The position numbers were made by a program, and so were the translations under genes. Below the pieces are notes generated by a model. That model was given only the letters and a program-made list of their open reading frames with translations. It had not been told where the DNA came from and did not search any database. This document shows, piece by piece, positions 53,801 through 62,074 of a DNA stretch of 64,000 nucleotides. The stretch is from Sorangium cellulosum (GTDB taxonomy: Bacteria > Myxococcota_A > Polyangia > Polyangiales > Polyangiaceae), in NCBI RefSeq assembly GCF_004135735.1, contig NZ_CP012670.1:3803501-3867500 (forward strand), in the 5' to 3' direction. The stretch's first letter is position 1, and each line of letters begins with the position of its first letter.

Positions 53801-54514
53801 GATGTTCGACGGCTTGAGGTCGCGGTGCACGAAGCCCTCGCCGTGCAGGTAGGCGAGCGGCGCGCAGAGGCGCCGGATCAGCGTGAGCGTCGGTCCGAGC
53901 GGGCGCGCAGCGGCGGCGGCCGCGATCGCCTCTCGGCGGCGATCGGCGTCAGCCGCGGCGGCGTGACCCGCGGGGTGCGCGACGATGGTCGCCGCGAGGC
54001 GCGGGTTGCCGCTGGTCGGGTGGGGGGCCTGGAGATGGGCGCACAGCGTGCGTCCTTCGAGGAGCGGCATCGCGATCCACGGCACCCCGTCGGCGATGTC
54101 CGCGTCGAGCAGGCGCACGATGTCCGGGTGACGAAGGCGGCGGAGCGTCTCGATTTCGAGGCGCAGCGCGGCGACGTGCTCGGGATCGGTCGCGCAGCGC
54201 GCCGTCTTGATCGCCGCCTTCGCGCCAGTCTCGACGTGCTCCGCGCGAAACACGACGCCCATCCCGCCGCCGCCGATGCGATCGAGCAACCGGTAAGGGC
54301 CGAGCGCGTGAGGTCTCTTCTTCCCGTTGCCACCGCCCATTCCATGCGCCTTCATCGCGAGTTCGAAGCGTACCGCACCGCCGGCGGATGCCTTTCGCAC
54401 AATCCGCCTTGTCGCGCGCGGTTCACGCGGCGGTTGCGGCCGGGGTCGGGCTTTGGTGCGTTCGCTGCTCGCGCTCACGTCAGGAACATCAAGCACGTCG
54501 CGTGCCGAGCTCAT
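50825..54514 (-). CDS. Ser/Thr protein kinase - AAA ATPase - TPR regulator
   Basis: The 1229-aa product has a Hanks-type kinase (IGGGGMGVVFRAEH near residue 75; FVHRDLKPSNIFL near 230; LLDLGIAAHFGG with DLG for DFG; GTPHYMAPEQ). A P-loop module follows (VLGESGSGKTRLARELPRL near 420; LLLFLDDLQWAD), and then a long C-terminal helical region with TPR-like repeats. This fusion matches the large myxobacterial PknB-AAA-TPR regulators. The kinase is probably active: Lys, HRD and the metal Asp are all visible, though DLG replaces DFG. The start is ATG 54514; ATG 54355 (MKAHGMGGG) would remove a basic 53-residue leader. It sits 120 bp from the array of seven genes, same strand. Confidence 0.9.
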   Translation of the reverse strand: MSSARDVLDVPDVSASSERTKARPRPQPPREPRATRRIVRKASAGGAVRFELAMKAHGMGGGNGKKRPHALGPYRLLDRIGGGGMGVVFRAEHVETGAKAAIKTARCATDPEHVAALRLEIETLRRLRHPDIVRLLDADIADGVPWIAMPLLEGRTLCAHLQAPHPTSGNPRLAATIVAHPAGHAAAADADRRREAIAAAAAARPLGPTLTLIRRLCAPLAYLHGEGFVHRDLKPSNIFLQGDGRPVLLDLGIAAHFGGAGREELGATSHGGTPHYMAPEQIQQGIVDGRADLYALGCLLYECVTGRPPFVGGARSVLEQHVIEPPLRPSIFVPDLPAGLEDLILALLEKDAKDRIQYAVDVATRLVALGAAPEPWPEPRPRPYLYRPVFAGRADVLAMMVEMVRHAALRRRGGIALVLGESGSGKTRLARELPRLARDQHHRAMGQHLPLTVLTGSCVAPGAGEAAAAAAMAAPLHPLRPALLAALAQALTSTSEAARLFGGNLGALATFVPELGVLADHHGQPAPAPPLPPSQARKRLVSAVLETLRALAQPMPLLLFLDDLQWADDLTLAVLDALAKAEPDERAGVLVVATCRIEEMRDEIESLMRSSSVTPIQLGKLTPRDIDAMVAGMLSSIRPPQSVLDALIHNANGNPFFVAEFLRAALDEGILRRDEDGQLSFSQQGADPPFALPMPRALDELLARRLDLLDAEARALASWAAVLGHDLGDARLLVAPGGEDAAAEPLRELRARRILEETETGELRFVHDQLREMAYRRLDDGTRAALHRRAGEAIEALYGEAPEVAHVLGRHFAGAGLHDRAGVAFERAAARAVAVYAYRDAVRLLRSAIDALTNAGATPERLARLNERLGDVLALLGWQEMARHAYSAALSATPSPIDAAELHRKIGKTWEMRHEHAEALESYAQAEAALRAPPEPASSDAEAWSHAWIQLHLDRISVCYWLADREGLGALIEAVRPAIAAHGNALQRAHYLHALTQQGILRDRFAASVDTVGYATACVAAYEAAGEAPDGHWVLSARVSLGIILLLGDELDRADTELSEALWIARPSGDLEIQTRCLTYLSLIQRKRGLVDAARHWAEQSLKLAKAENVREYAGAALANLSWCALRRGDLARAEEAGREALALWNALPLVYPFEWLARLPLCWIALERGRLDGAIAEARAVLDPRQQRLPGRLAALLGHALRAFDDGRVRAFRTLKLALRGARHRNYA

Positions 54515-54625
54515 GTCACCGAGGTCGGACGTGAATCGGGGCGGTTTTGTCGGCGCGTTCCCCGTGCGCTGGCCACAAATGGCCTCGGCCTGGCCTCGTC
54601 CGGCCGGGAGCTGGCCAGATCTGGC

Positions 54626-56464
54626 CTATCGCTTCGGACGCTTGATGCCGAGCTCCTTCATCCATCGCGTGAGCGTGCGGCGCGCCATCCCGAGGTGCTC
54701 CGCCGTCTTGGCGATGTCCCCCCCTGTCGCGCGAAGCGCGTCCGTGATCGCTCGCGTATAGAACTCATTGGCCCGGTCCTCGAGGCTCCCGCCCTTCGTT
54801 GGTCCGCTCGTGTCGGTCTGGAGCGGCGCGTCGAGAGCGGAGCCGGCGACGTCCGCGCGCGACTCCGACGCATGCAGCCATGAGGGGAAATCTTCCGGCG
54901 TCAGCAGATCGCCCTCGGACATGGCGACGGCGCTCGCGATGGCGCCGCGCAGCGCCCGCACGTTCCCGGGCCACCGGTGCGCGCGGAGCAGGACCATCGC
55001 GTCGGGGGCGATGCCGCGCGGCCTCGAGGCGCCTTCGCGTGCCTCCGCGAGGAAGCGCATCGCGAGCTCCTCGATCTCGTCCCTTCGCTCGCGGAGCGGC
55101 TTGACGGTCAGCTCGATCGTGTTCAGCCGGTAGTACAGATCCTCGCGAAAGCGACCGTCCGTGATCATCGCCCGCAGGTCGCGGTGTGTCGCTGCGATGA
55201 TCCGCACATCGACGTCGATGGCCTTGCTCCCACCGATAGGGCGGATCTTGCGCGTGTCGATCGCACGGAGGAGCTTCGCCTGGGCATCGGGCTTGAGCTC
55301 GCCGATCTCGTCGAGGAAGAGGGTTCCTCCGTCGGCCTCCCTGAAGCACCCCGGCCGTGAAATGGCGCCGGTGAAGGAGCCTGCTTCGTGGCCAAAAAAC
55401 TCGCTCTCGACGAGCGTCTCGGGGATGGCCCCGCAGTTGATGGGCACGAAGGGTCTGTCTCGTCGCGAGCCTTCCCTGTGGATGTAGCTCGCGACCACCT
55501 CCTTGCCCGTGCCGGTTTCACCATAGAGGAGCACGGGCTCGTGCCGCGACGCCGCGCGCTGGGCCTTGTGAAACAGATCCTGCTGGTTCCCGCCGATGAT
55601 CGGGGCGTCTGGGGCGCTCACGTCGCCCTTCCACCCACGACCTGTCGGCGCGAGCACCACAGGGCGCTGCGCGCTCGCGGCGCCGGCAGCCTTCCGCGCC
55701 GCCTCGACGAGCTTATGGGACGAGCTCCCGCCGTCCGGATGAAGGGCCACGCCCACGCGGCGAGCCTCCCGCTGGTTGCTCTCGCCGAGCGCGAGCTGGT
55801 GCGCTGTCTGACGGGCCTTGTCGCCGCTCGTGTCAGGTAGCAGCATCAGCAATGTATCAGCCGGACCGAGGGCGATGTGCTTGATCTCCGGGGAGCCCTC
55901 CCTGAGCCGCAGCGCCCATCTCCCGGCCTTGTCTCGCGCGTTGTCCGCCCTCCCGAGCTGAACCGCGAGCACCGCGACGCTCCGGCCCAGCTGCTGCGCG
56001 CGCGCGATCTCCCAGTCGAGCTCTCGATGGAACTCCTCTTCTCGAAGCACGGGAGGCATGCCGAGGGGGCCGACGGCAACCACGTGCGCCGGGACGTTTC
56101 CCAGCATGACCTCGCCTCCCGGCGCGATCGCGGTGGGCTCCTGGACACGGCGGTCCCTGATCCATGTCCCGTTGGTGGACCCGAGATCCTCCACGAGGAC
56201 GGTGCCGTTCACGAACCGGAACAGCGCGTGGCGCTGGGACAGCGAACGCTCGGGGACGCAGAGGTCCGCCGGCGGCGCGTGCCGGCCCACGACGACCTCG
56301 GGCCGCCCCTCGGCGAGGTGCGCCAGCTCGACGCCGCCGCGATAGAAAAACAGCACCGACACGCCCCTCGGTCGCGGCGGTGGCGCTGGCGGCCCGCCGC
56401 TTCCGTCCAGGAGTCTTTCGGTTCTCGTGTCGTTCGGTCCGTCGTCGTATCGCTGCTCGTCCAT
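54626..56464 (-). CDS. FHA-domain sigma54-dependent activator
   Basis: The 612-aa product has an N-terminal FHA domain (VVGRHAPPADLCVPERSLSQRHALFRF ... DLGSTNGTWIRDRRV, about 45-110) that reads phospho-Thr. An unassigned middle follows, then a sigma54-interacting AAA domain with LYGETGTGKEVVASYIH near 315 and the loop EAGSFTGAISRPGCF (GSFTGA replacing GAFTGA), with GGTLFLDEIGEL as Walker B. A C-terminal Fis-type helix-turn-helix (TGGDIAKTAEHLGMARRTLTRWM, about 580-605) closes the protein. Such FHA activators couple kinase signalling to sigma54 promoters and are typical of myxobacteria. The neighbouring kinase could be the upstream input. It is separated from that gene by 111 bp. Confidence 0.93.
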   Translation of the reverse strand: MDEQRYDDGPNDTRTERLLDGSGGPPAPPPRPRGVSVLFFYRGGVELAHLAEGRPEVVVGRHAPPADLCVPERSLSQRHALFRFVNGTVLVEDLGSTNGTWIRDRRVQEPTAIAPGGEVMLGNVPAHVVAVGPLGMPPVLREEEFHRELDWEIARAQQLGRSVAVLAVQLGRADNARDKAGRWALRLREGSPEIKHIALGPADTLLMLLPDTSGDKARQTAHQLALGESNQREARRVGVALHPDGGSSSHKLVEAARKAAGAASAQRPVVLAPTGRGWKGDVSAPDAPIIGGNQQDLFHKAQRAASRHEPVLLYGETGTGKEVVASYIHREGSRRDRPFVPINCGAIPETLVESEFFGHEAGSFTGAISRPGCFREADGGTLFLDEIGELKPDAQAKLLRAIDTRKIRPIGGSKAIDVDVRIIAATHRDLRAMITDGRFREDLYYRLNTIELTVKPLRERRDEIEELAMRFLAEAREGASRPRGIAPDAMVLLRAHRWPGNVRALRGAIASAVAMSEGDLLTPEDFPSWLHASESRADVAGSALDAPLQTDTSGPTKGGSLEDRANEFYTRAITDALRATGGDIAKTAEHLGMARRTLTRWMKELGIKRPKR

Positions 56465-57159
56465 GGCAGTTCCCTCGTGAGCGCGGCAAGCGCTGTCAAC
56501 ACGACGCCGACGCTCGCCAAGCCCGATTCACTCCCCCGGCGCGCTCGCCCCGAGGTCGCTATCGTCTGCGAATCCTGCCATCGGTTGCAATCCCCTCTCT
56601 CCGAGCTCTGGCCTTTCGTTCTGTGCTTGCCCGCGACGCGCTTGCGCCAGGCCTCGGCCTCAGCACCTCCTGGCCGCGCCAGGGGGCGGCGAGGCGCTGC
56701 CCGAGGGCGCGCGCCTGCGGCCCTTACGGGCGGCCAGTCGGACCGGGGGGAGCGCTTCGCGCGGCGCGGGGCCGGCGCGCCCCCGCCGCATCCCGTGCGT
56801 GTGACGGCGACGCCCGGGGTCGGCGAGGGCTCGACGCGCGGGACGGGACGGTCGGGAGTCGGCGCGCCCTGAGCGAGGCGCGACCCGATGCGGCGCGCGC
56901 GGGCCCGATCGACCGCTCGGACGATCCGCGCGCGGACACCCGCCCGGAGCTCTTCTTGCGGGGCGGCTTCGTCCAGGCCAGGGCTCGGAGCCGAGCGTTT
57001 CCGGACGCGACGGATGCGGTCATGTGTTCTCGGGATACTCGGATTGATAAATGAGGGCATGACTGGACATCTCCCGTTGCCCTGATAACGTAGCGCGGTC
57101 GCGTGTGCTGCGGTGTGTTCCTCGCCCGCAGCCCCGAGGGGGGAGCGCGTTTTGGGGTC
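56465..57159. pseudogene. Intergenic region with a relic of the DUF2267 gene tail (56845-56945)
   Basis: This 695-bp gap has no intact gene. Between about 56845 and 56945 the plus strand closely matches 31793-31893, the C-terminal tail of the DUF2267 gene. The encoded peptide is LSEARPDAARAGPIDRSDDP and then RADTR, against LSEARPETAHAESVARSDDP and then HADTR, with about 20% base differences by eye. Neither the DUF2267 core nor a start accompanies it, so it is a decayed fragment. The rest is GC-rich without motifs; AT-rich bits at 57040-57090 may be the promoter area of the kinase gene that follows. Confidence 0.6.
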
Positions 57160-58134
57160 ATGGAAGCGCTGATTCGTCCGGGATCCGTGCTGCTCGGCAA
57201 GTACCGCGTGGAGAGCGTCCTCGGGAAGGGGGGAATGGGGGTCGTCGTGGCGGCGCGCCACCTCGACCTCGACGAGCTGCGCGCGATCAAGATCCTTTTG
57301 CCCGAGGCGCTCAGGGACCCGCACGCGGAGGAGCGATTCCTCGGGGAGGCGGACAACGCATCTCGCCTCGGGGGCGAGCACGTGGCGCGTGTCCATGAGC
57401 TCGGGCGCTTGCCGACGGGTGAGCTGCTGATCGTGATCGAGCTCCTGTCGGGCGCGGATCCACGGCAGATCGTGCAGGCGGGGGATCCACTGCCTGTCGA
57501 GGACGCCGCGACCTCTGCGCTCCAGGCGTCGACGGCGCTCGCCGAGGCGCACGCGCTCGGCATCATCCACCGGGACATGCCCGGCGACCCGGCGAGCCCG
57601 CCGCCTGCCACCACGCCTGCGGGCCCGCCGCAGGTCGTGCCGGAGGGCCCGCCGGAGGAGGTCGTCTCGACCGGCTCCGCCTGGGACCAGACCGGCGCGC
57701 CCGGCCGGTCGATGGCCGGTCACCGGGCGCGTGCGCTCGCGAGCGCGGCGCTCGGCGTGAGCGCGATCTCGGCGTACCTGTCGTGGTTCACCCTGTACGC
57801 CGAGGCGGACCGCGGCCACGCGCGCGCCGCTGCCTCGTTCTCGGTGAGCGCTCCGGCTGCGTCCTGGCTCCACGATCCGGAGTCCTCATCACCCGAGGCC
57901 GTCGAGGCGCCGCCGTCATCCGCCCCGCCGCCGGCGGGGGTCGGAAAGGCATCGTCTGCGACGTCATCCACCCAGGAGAGGCACCCTCCGGGCACCCCTG
58001 CGAGCCCTCCAACGTCGGAGTCAGCGAGCTCGCCGCGGGGCGCTGGCGCACGCTCCGATCTCGTGATCGGGATATCGAAAACCGCGCGAGCGGCGAGCGT
58101 TCCGCCCGAGCGGACGCACGAGCCGCTGCGCTGA
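57160..58134 (+). CDS. Ser/Thr kinase-like protein with deleted catalytic C-lobe
   Basis: The 324-aa product starts MEALIRPGSVLLGKYRVESV (ATG 57160). It has an intact N-lobe (LGKGGMGVVVAARH near 22; ELRAIKILLPE; EERFLGEADNASRLGGEHV) up to the catalytic loop IIHRDM near residue 142, where KPxN should follow. Instead the frame jumps to a Pro-rich linker (PGDPASPPPATTPAGPPQ), a transmembrane segment (ALASAALGVSAISAYLSWFTLY) and a Ser/Pro-rich tail. Subdomains VII-XI (DFG, APE, the C-lobe) are missing, so the encoded protein cannot be an active kinase. It looks like an in-frame internal deletion of a kinase-TM protein. Confidence 0.75.
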   Translation: MEALIRPGSVLLGKYRVESVLGKGGMGVVVAARHLDLDELRAIKILLPEALRDPHAEERFLGEADNASRLGGEHVARVHELGRLPTGELLIVIELLSGADPRQIVQAGDPLPVEDAATSALQASTALAEAHALGIIHRDMPGDPASPPPATTPAGPPQVVPEGPPEEVVSTGSAWDQTGAPGRSMAGHRARALASAALGVSAISAYLSWFTLYAEADRGHARAAASFSVSAPAASWLHDPESSSPEAVEAPPSSAPPPAGVGKASSATSSTQERHPPGTPASPPTSESASSPRGAGARSDLVIGISKTARAASVPPERTHEPLR

Positions 58135-58155
58135 TCCAGCTTCAAGGAGCAGCCC

Positions 58156-60108
58156 ATGACCAGACCTGCGTGCCGCGCGCGATGGCCGCGCGCGTTCGTT
58201 CTTCCTCTGTGCGGTGGCGCGGTGATGAGCGCGATGCGAAGGGGAACGGTGGGCGCGGCCGCGGCGCTCGTGGCGGCGGCGAGCTGCGGCCACGAGGCCG
58301 GGCTCCGGGAGGGCCTCCCGTTCGACGCGGGGTGCCTCACGGTCGCGGATTGCAGGGCCGCCGAGCCGGCGTGCCGCACCGCCGTGGCGTGCCAGGAGGG
58401 CGCCTGCGTCTTCGAGGACGCCGCCGAGGGCAAGCCGCTGCCCGAGCAGATCGCCGGCGACTGCGCGCAGCGCGTGTGCGACGGCGCAGGCTCCGCCAGG
58501 CAGGCGCCGCTGCCCACGGATGTGCCGGACGACGGGAATGCCTGCACGATCGACGCGTGCGACGGGGCGACGCCCGTGCACACGCCGGGCGACTCGGTGC
58601 CTTGCTACTCGGGTCCAGAGGGGACCGACGGGATCGGGGCCTGTCGCGCGGGGCTCCAGCGGTGTGACGAGCGGGGCAACCCCGTGGGGGGCTGCGAGGG
58701 CGAGGTGACGCCGCAGCCGGAGGTGTGCGGCGGCGGCGGCGACGATGAGGATTGCGACGGCGAAACGAACGAGGACGGCGACGACTGCGCGTGCGGCGAC
58801 GGCTGGGTGTCCGCGGGAGAGGAGTGCGACGACGGCGGCGTCGTCGACGGCGACGGGTGCGCGGCGAGCTGCGAGCGGGAGAGGGTCGTCACGCTCGCGG
58901 CGGGCTACTTCCACACCTGCGTGGCGCTGAATACCGGGCGGATCAAGTGCTGGGGATACAACGGCGGCGGTCAGCTCGGCCTCGGCGATATCGTGTCTCG
59001 TGGCGGCTTGCCGGGTCAGATGGGCAGCGAGCTGCCGGTGACGGATCTCGGCGCCGACGCGAAGGTCGAATCGCTCGCCCTGGGCAGCGGGCATACGTGC
59101 GCGCGGCTGACCACCGGAGCGGTCAAGTGCTGGGGGACCAGCGCTGCCGGCGCGCTCGGGCTTGGCCCGGTCGCCTCGCTCGGCGCCGCGGCGAACCAGA
59201 TGGGCGATCTCCTGGAGGCGGTGAATTTGGGCGGCGTGGCGGCTTCGGTGGCCGCGGGGGCTGCTCACACGTGTGCCATCGCGAGCGACGCGACCCGGTG
59301 CTGGGGCTATAACGAGCACGGGCAGCTCGGGCTCGGCGACAAGGAAGACCGGCTGCTCGCGCAGGGCCCCGACGTGAGCCTCGGCGGCGGCAACGTGGCG
59401 CTCTCTCTCGCCCTGGGCGAGACGCACACCTGCGCGCGGTTGAACGGTGGAGCCGTCAAGTGCTGGGGCGCCAACAGCGCCGGCCAGCTCGGGCTCGGCG
59501 ATATGGATTTCCGTGGGGATGATCCGGACGAGATGGGGGACGCGCTTCCTGCCGTCGATCTGGGGGGAGAGCCGGCCCAGGCGCTCTCGGCGGGGCGCTT
59601 CCATACGTGTGCGTTGCTGACCGGCGGCCGCGTCAAGTGCTGGGGGCACAACGCCTATGGTCAGCTCGGCGCAGGCGATCGATTCCATCGTGGCACGGAC
59701 ACGAGCCACATGGGCGAGCATCTCGACGTGGTGGACGTGGGCGCGCCCATCACACAGCTCGCCTTGGGCGAGTTTCACACCTGCGCGCTGCTGGCCGACG
59801 GCCGCGTCAAGTGCTGGGGGCGCAACGATCTCGGCCAGCTCGGCCTGGGCGACATGCTGGACCGCGGCGGCGCCCCAGGGGAGCTGGGCGACGCGCTGCC
59901 CCCGGTCGACCTCGGCGAGGGGGCCACGGCGCAGGCCATCACCGCGGGCGCGCAGCACACCTGTGCGCTGCTGACCGACGGCCGCGTCAAGTGCTGGGGG
60001 CGCAACGATTTCGGCCAGCTCGGCCTGGGCGACGCGCTGCCCCGCGGCCACGAGCCCGGCACGATGGGCGACGCGCTCCCCGCGGTCTCGCTCTTCGCGA
60101 GCCCCTGA
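58156..60108 (+). CDS. RCC1-repeat lipoprotein with Cys-rich N-terminal region
   Basis: The 650-aa product begins at ATG 58156 with an AAGGAG Shine-Dalgarno eight bases upstream; ATG 58225 would give a shorter leader. Its hydrophobic leader ends ALVAAASCGHE, a lipobox-like site. A Cys-rich segment with an EF-hand-like/Notch-like acidic stretch follows (DDEDCDGETNEDGDD; EECDDGGVVDGDGCAASCERE). Seven RCC1 repeats of the type GRVKCWGRNDLGQLGLGD then form a predicted seven-bladed propeller. Such proteins are surface-exposed in myxobacteria. Binding partners are unknown. A short gap (22 bp) separates it from the kinase-like gene. Confidence 0.9.
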   Translation: MTRPACRARWPRAFVLPLCGGAVMSAMRRGTVGAAAALVAAASCGHEAGLREGLPFDAGCLTVADCRAAEPACRTAVACQEGACVFEDAAEGKPLPEQIAGDCAQRVCDGAGSARQAPLPTDVPDDGNACTIDACDGATPVHTPGDSVPCYSGPEGTDGIGACRAGLQRCDERGNPVGGCEGEVTPQPEVCGGGGDDEDCDGETNEDGDDCACGDGWVSAGEECDDGGVVDGDGCAASCERERVVTLAAGYFHTCVALNTGRIKCWGYNGGGQLGLGDIVSRGGLPGQMGSELPVTDLGADAKVESLALGSGHTCARLTTGAVKCWGTSAAGALGLGPVASLGAAANQMGDLLEAVNLGGVAASVAAGAAHTCAIASDATRCWGYNEHGQLGLGDKEDRLLAQGPDVSLGGGNVALSLALGETHTCARLNGGAVKCWGANSAGQLGLGDMDFRGDDPDEMGDALPAVDLGGEPAQALSAGRFHTCALLTGGRVKCWGHNAYGQLGAGDRFHRGTDTSHMGEHLDVVDVGAPITQLALGEFHTCALLADGRVKCWGRNDLGQLGLGDMLDRGGAPGELGDALPPVDLGEGATAQAITAGAQHTCALLTDGRVKCWGRNDFGQLGLGDALPRGHEPGTMGDALPAVSLFASP

Positions 60109-60324
60109 TCCGTCAGCGACTCACGGGTGGCACGCCAAGGCACCCGGCGCCGCGAGCCTCGGGTGAGGAGCGCGATGAAGCCATCTCCCGGGTCCCGGCG
60201 CCCGCGCTCTCGCCCTCGCTGCCGCTCTCGCCGCCGCTCGCGCTCGCGCTCTCGTCGCCGCTCGCCGTGATTGACGTGGAGCCGCCTCGCCGGCAGCGTG
60301 TCGGCCTCGCGAGGAGATCACGTC

Positions 60325-61497
60325 ATGACGATGGATATCGCCGCGCTGCGCCGCGACACCCCGGGCTGCGCCAGCGTCCTGCACTTCAACAACGCGGGGT
60401 CGTCGTTGCCCCCGGCCGTCGTGCTCGACACGGTGGTCGAGCACCTGCGCCGCGAGGCGGCCATCGGCGGCTACGAGGCCGAGGCGGAGGCGGGCGCGCG
60501 GATCGAGGCGGTCTACGGCTCGGTGGCGCGGCTCATCGGCGCGGCGCCGGACGAGATCGCGCTCGTCGAGAACGCCACGCGCGCCTGGGACATGGCGTTC
60601 TACTCGCTCCGCTTCGGGCCGGGCGATCGCATCCTCACGGCGCGGGCCGAGTACGCCTCGAACTACATCGCGTTCCTGCAGGTCGCGCGGCGCACCGGCG
60701 CGGAGATCGTCCCGGTCCCGAGCGACGAGCGCGGCGCCGTCTCGCTGACGGCGCTCGATCGCCTGCTCGACGAGCGGGTGAAGCTGATCGCGATCACGCA
60801 CGTCCCCACGAACGGCGGGCTGGTCAACCCGGCCGAGGCGATCGGCCGTCGCGCCAGGTCGGCGGGCGTGCCCTACCTGCTCGATGCGTGCCAGTCGGTG
60901 GGGCAGATGCCGATCGACGTCGACGCGATCGGCTGCGACTTCCTGTCGGCGACGGGGCGCAAGTACCTGCGCGGCCCGCGCGGCACCGGCTTCCTCTATG
61001 TCCGGCGCGCGATGCTCGACCGGCTGGAGCCGCCGTTTCTCGACCTGCACGCGGCCCGCTGGACCGCGCCGGACCGGTACGCGCTGCGGCCCGACGCGCG
61101 GCGGTTCGAGTGCTGGGAGAGCTATGTCGCCGGCCGGCTCGGGCTCGGCGCGGCCGCCGACTACGCGCTCCGGCTGGGTCTGCCCGCGATCCGCGACCGG
61201 ATCTGCGCGCTGGCCGAGCGCCTGCGCGCGCGGCTGGCCGAGCTCCCGGGGGTCGCGGTGCGCGACCTCGGTGAGCAGCGCTGTGGCATCGTGACGTTCA
61301 CGAAGGCCGGCGAGGACGCCACGGCCGTCAAGACGCGGCTCGGCGCCCAGGCGATCCATGTCAGCGTGTCGACCGCCGCGGGGGCGCTGCTCGACTTCGA
61401 GGTCCGCGGGATCCCCGATCTGGTGCGCGCCTCCGTGCATTACTACAACGACGAGGCCGAGATTGACCGCTTCGTCGCCGCGCTCGCCGCGGCCTGA
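60325..61497 (+). CDS. Class V PLP-dependent aminotransferase
   Basis: The 390-aa product starts MTMDIAALRRDTPGCASVLH, with GAGGAG about 8-14 bases upstream. It has the cysteine-desulfurase-like fold: FNNAGSSLPP near residue 22, ENATRAWDMAF, HVPTNGGLVNPAEAIG, LDACQSVGQMPIDVDAIGCDFLSATGRKYLRGPRGTGFLY (about 187-225, PLP Lys in GRKYL). The family covers desulfurases, selenocysteine lyases and epimerases; no conserved catalytic Cys loop is evident in the C-terminal half, so an aminotransferase or epimerase-type role is more likely than IscS. A longer in-frame N-terminus would lack a Shine-Dalgarno. It has no operonic partner. Confidence 0.87.
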   Translation: MTMDIAALRRDTPGCASVLHFNNAGSSLPPAVVLDTVVEHLRREAAIGGYEAEAEAGARIEAVYGSVARLIGAAPDEIALVENATRAWDMAFYSLRFGPGDRILTARAEYASNYIAFLQVARRTGAEIVPVPSDERGAVSLTALDRLLDERVKLIAITHVPTNGGLVNPAEAIGRRARSAGVPYLLDACQSVGQMPIDVDAIGCDFLSATGRKYLRGPRGTGFLYVRRAMLDRLEPPFLDLHAARWTAPDRYALRPDARRFECWESYVAGRLGLGAAADYALRLGLPAIRDRICALAERLRARLAELPGVAVRDLGEQRCGIVTFTKAGEDATAVKTRLGAQAIHVSVSTAAGALLDFEVRGIPDLVRASVHYYNDEAEIDRFVAALAAA

Positions 61498-61588
61498 TGC
61501 AGGCACGTCGGCGCGGCGTCTCCGCGGGCCACACGTCCGTTTCTTGCTGGGCGGCCTCGGCGCATGAGGGCCGGGATAGCCTCGCGCC

Positions 61589-61987
61589 ATGCGAGCGCTC
61601 ATGATTCTGCCGGGCAAGACGCTGCTGGTGGGCGCGATTGGCTTCCTCGCCGGGTGCGGATCGGGCGAGACGGACGACGGGTCGGCCGGCGAGCAGGCGT
61701 GCGTGGACTGCTGTCATCAGCTCAAGGAGAACGACTGTCGCAAGGCCCCCGAAGACTGCGCCTCCTTCTGCCGCGAGAGGTTCGACAAGGCCGGCGCCGC
61801 TTGCGAGGACGAGCTCGGCGCGGCCTACGCGTGCGCCCTTCGCCACGCGTCGTCGTGTGAGACGGACCCGGACGCGGTGTCAGGGCAAGCGATACGAGAC
61901 GCAGCGCGAGACGCCCGCCGCGTTGCGCGGCGGGGCGCTGCGTCGCCGGGATGCCAGGTCATCGCGCTGCGGGCGTCCCTGAGGTAG
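61589..61987 (+). CDS. Small Cys-rich lipoprotein
   Basis: The 132-aa product starts MRALMILPGKTLLVGAIGFL and has the lipobox LAGC, so it is a predicted lipoprotein with a mature part of about 110 residues. It holds eight Cys within the first half, spaced CVDCCHQLKENDCRKAPEDCASFCRERFDKAGAACEDEL, likely disulfide-bonded. The C-terminal 35 residues are Arg/Ala-rich and may be less conserved. No function can be assigned; such small Cys-rich lipoproteins are frequent in the myxobacterial envelope. Confidence 0.7.
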   Translation: MRALMILPGKTLLVGAIGFLAGCGSGETDDGSAGEQACVDCCHQLKENDCRKAPEDCASFCRERFDKAGAACEDELGAAYACALRHASSCETDPDAVSGQAIRDAARDARRVARRGAASPGCQVIALRASLR

Positions 61988-62074
61988 CGTACGACCGGTG
62001 TGCCTTCGCCGGGGCGACGGGGGAGAGGCGCCCGGACGAGGGGGGGCGGGGAGCCGGAGGAGGAGACGGGAGCC

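Noticed and set aside
57068..57090. Sigma54-type promoter before the kinase-like gene (TGGACA...TTGCC)
   Set aside because: The distance between GG and GC is 12 bases, not the required 10.
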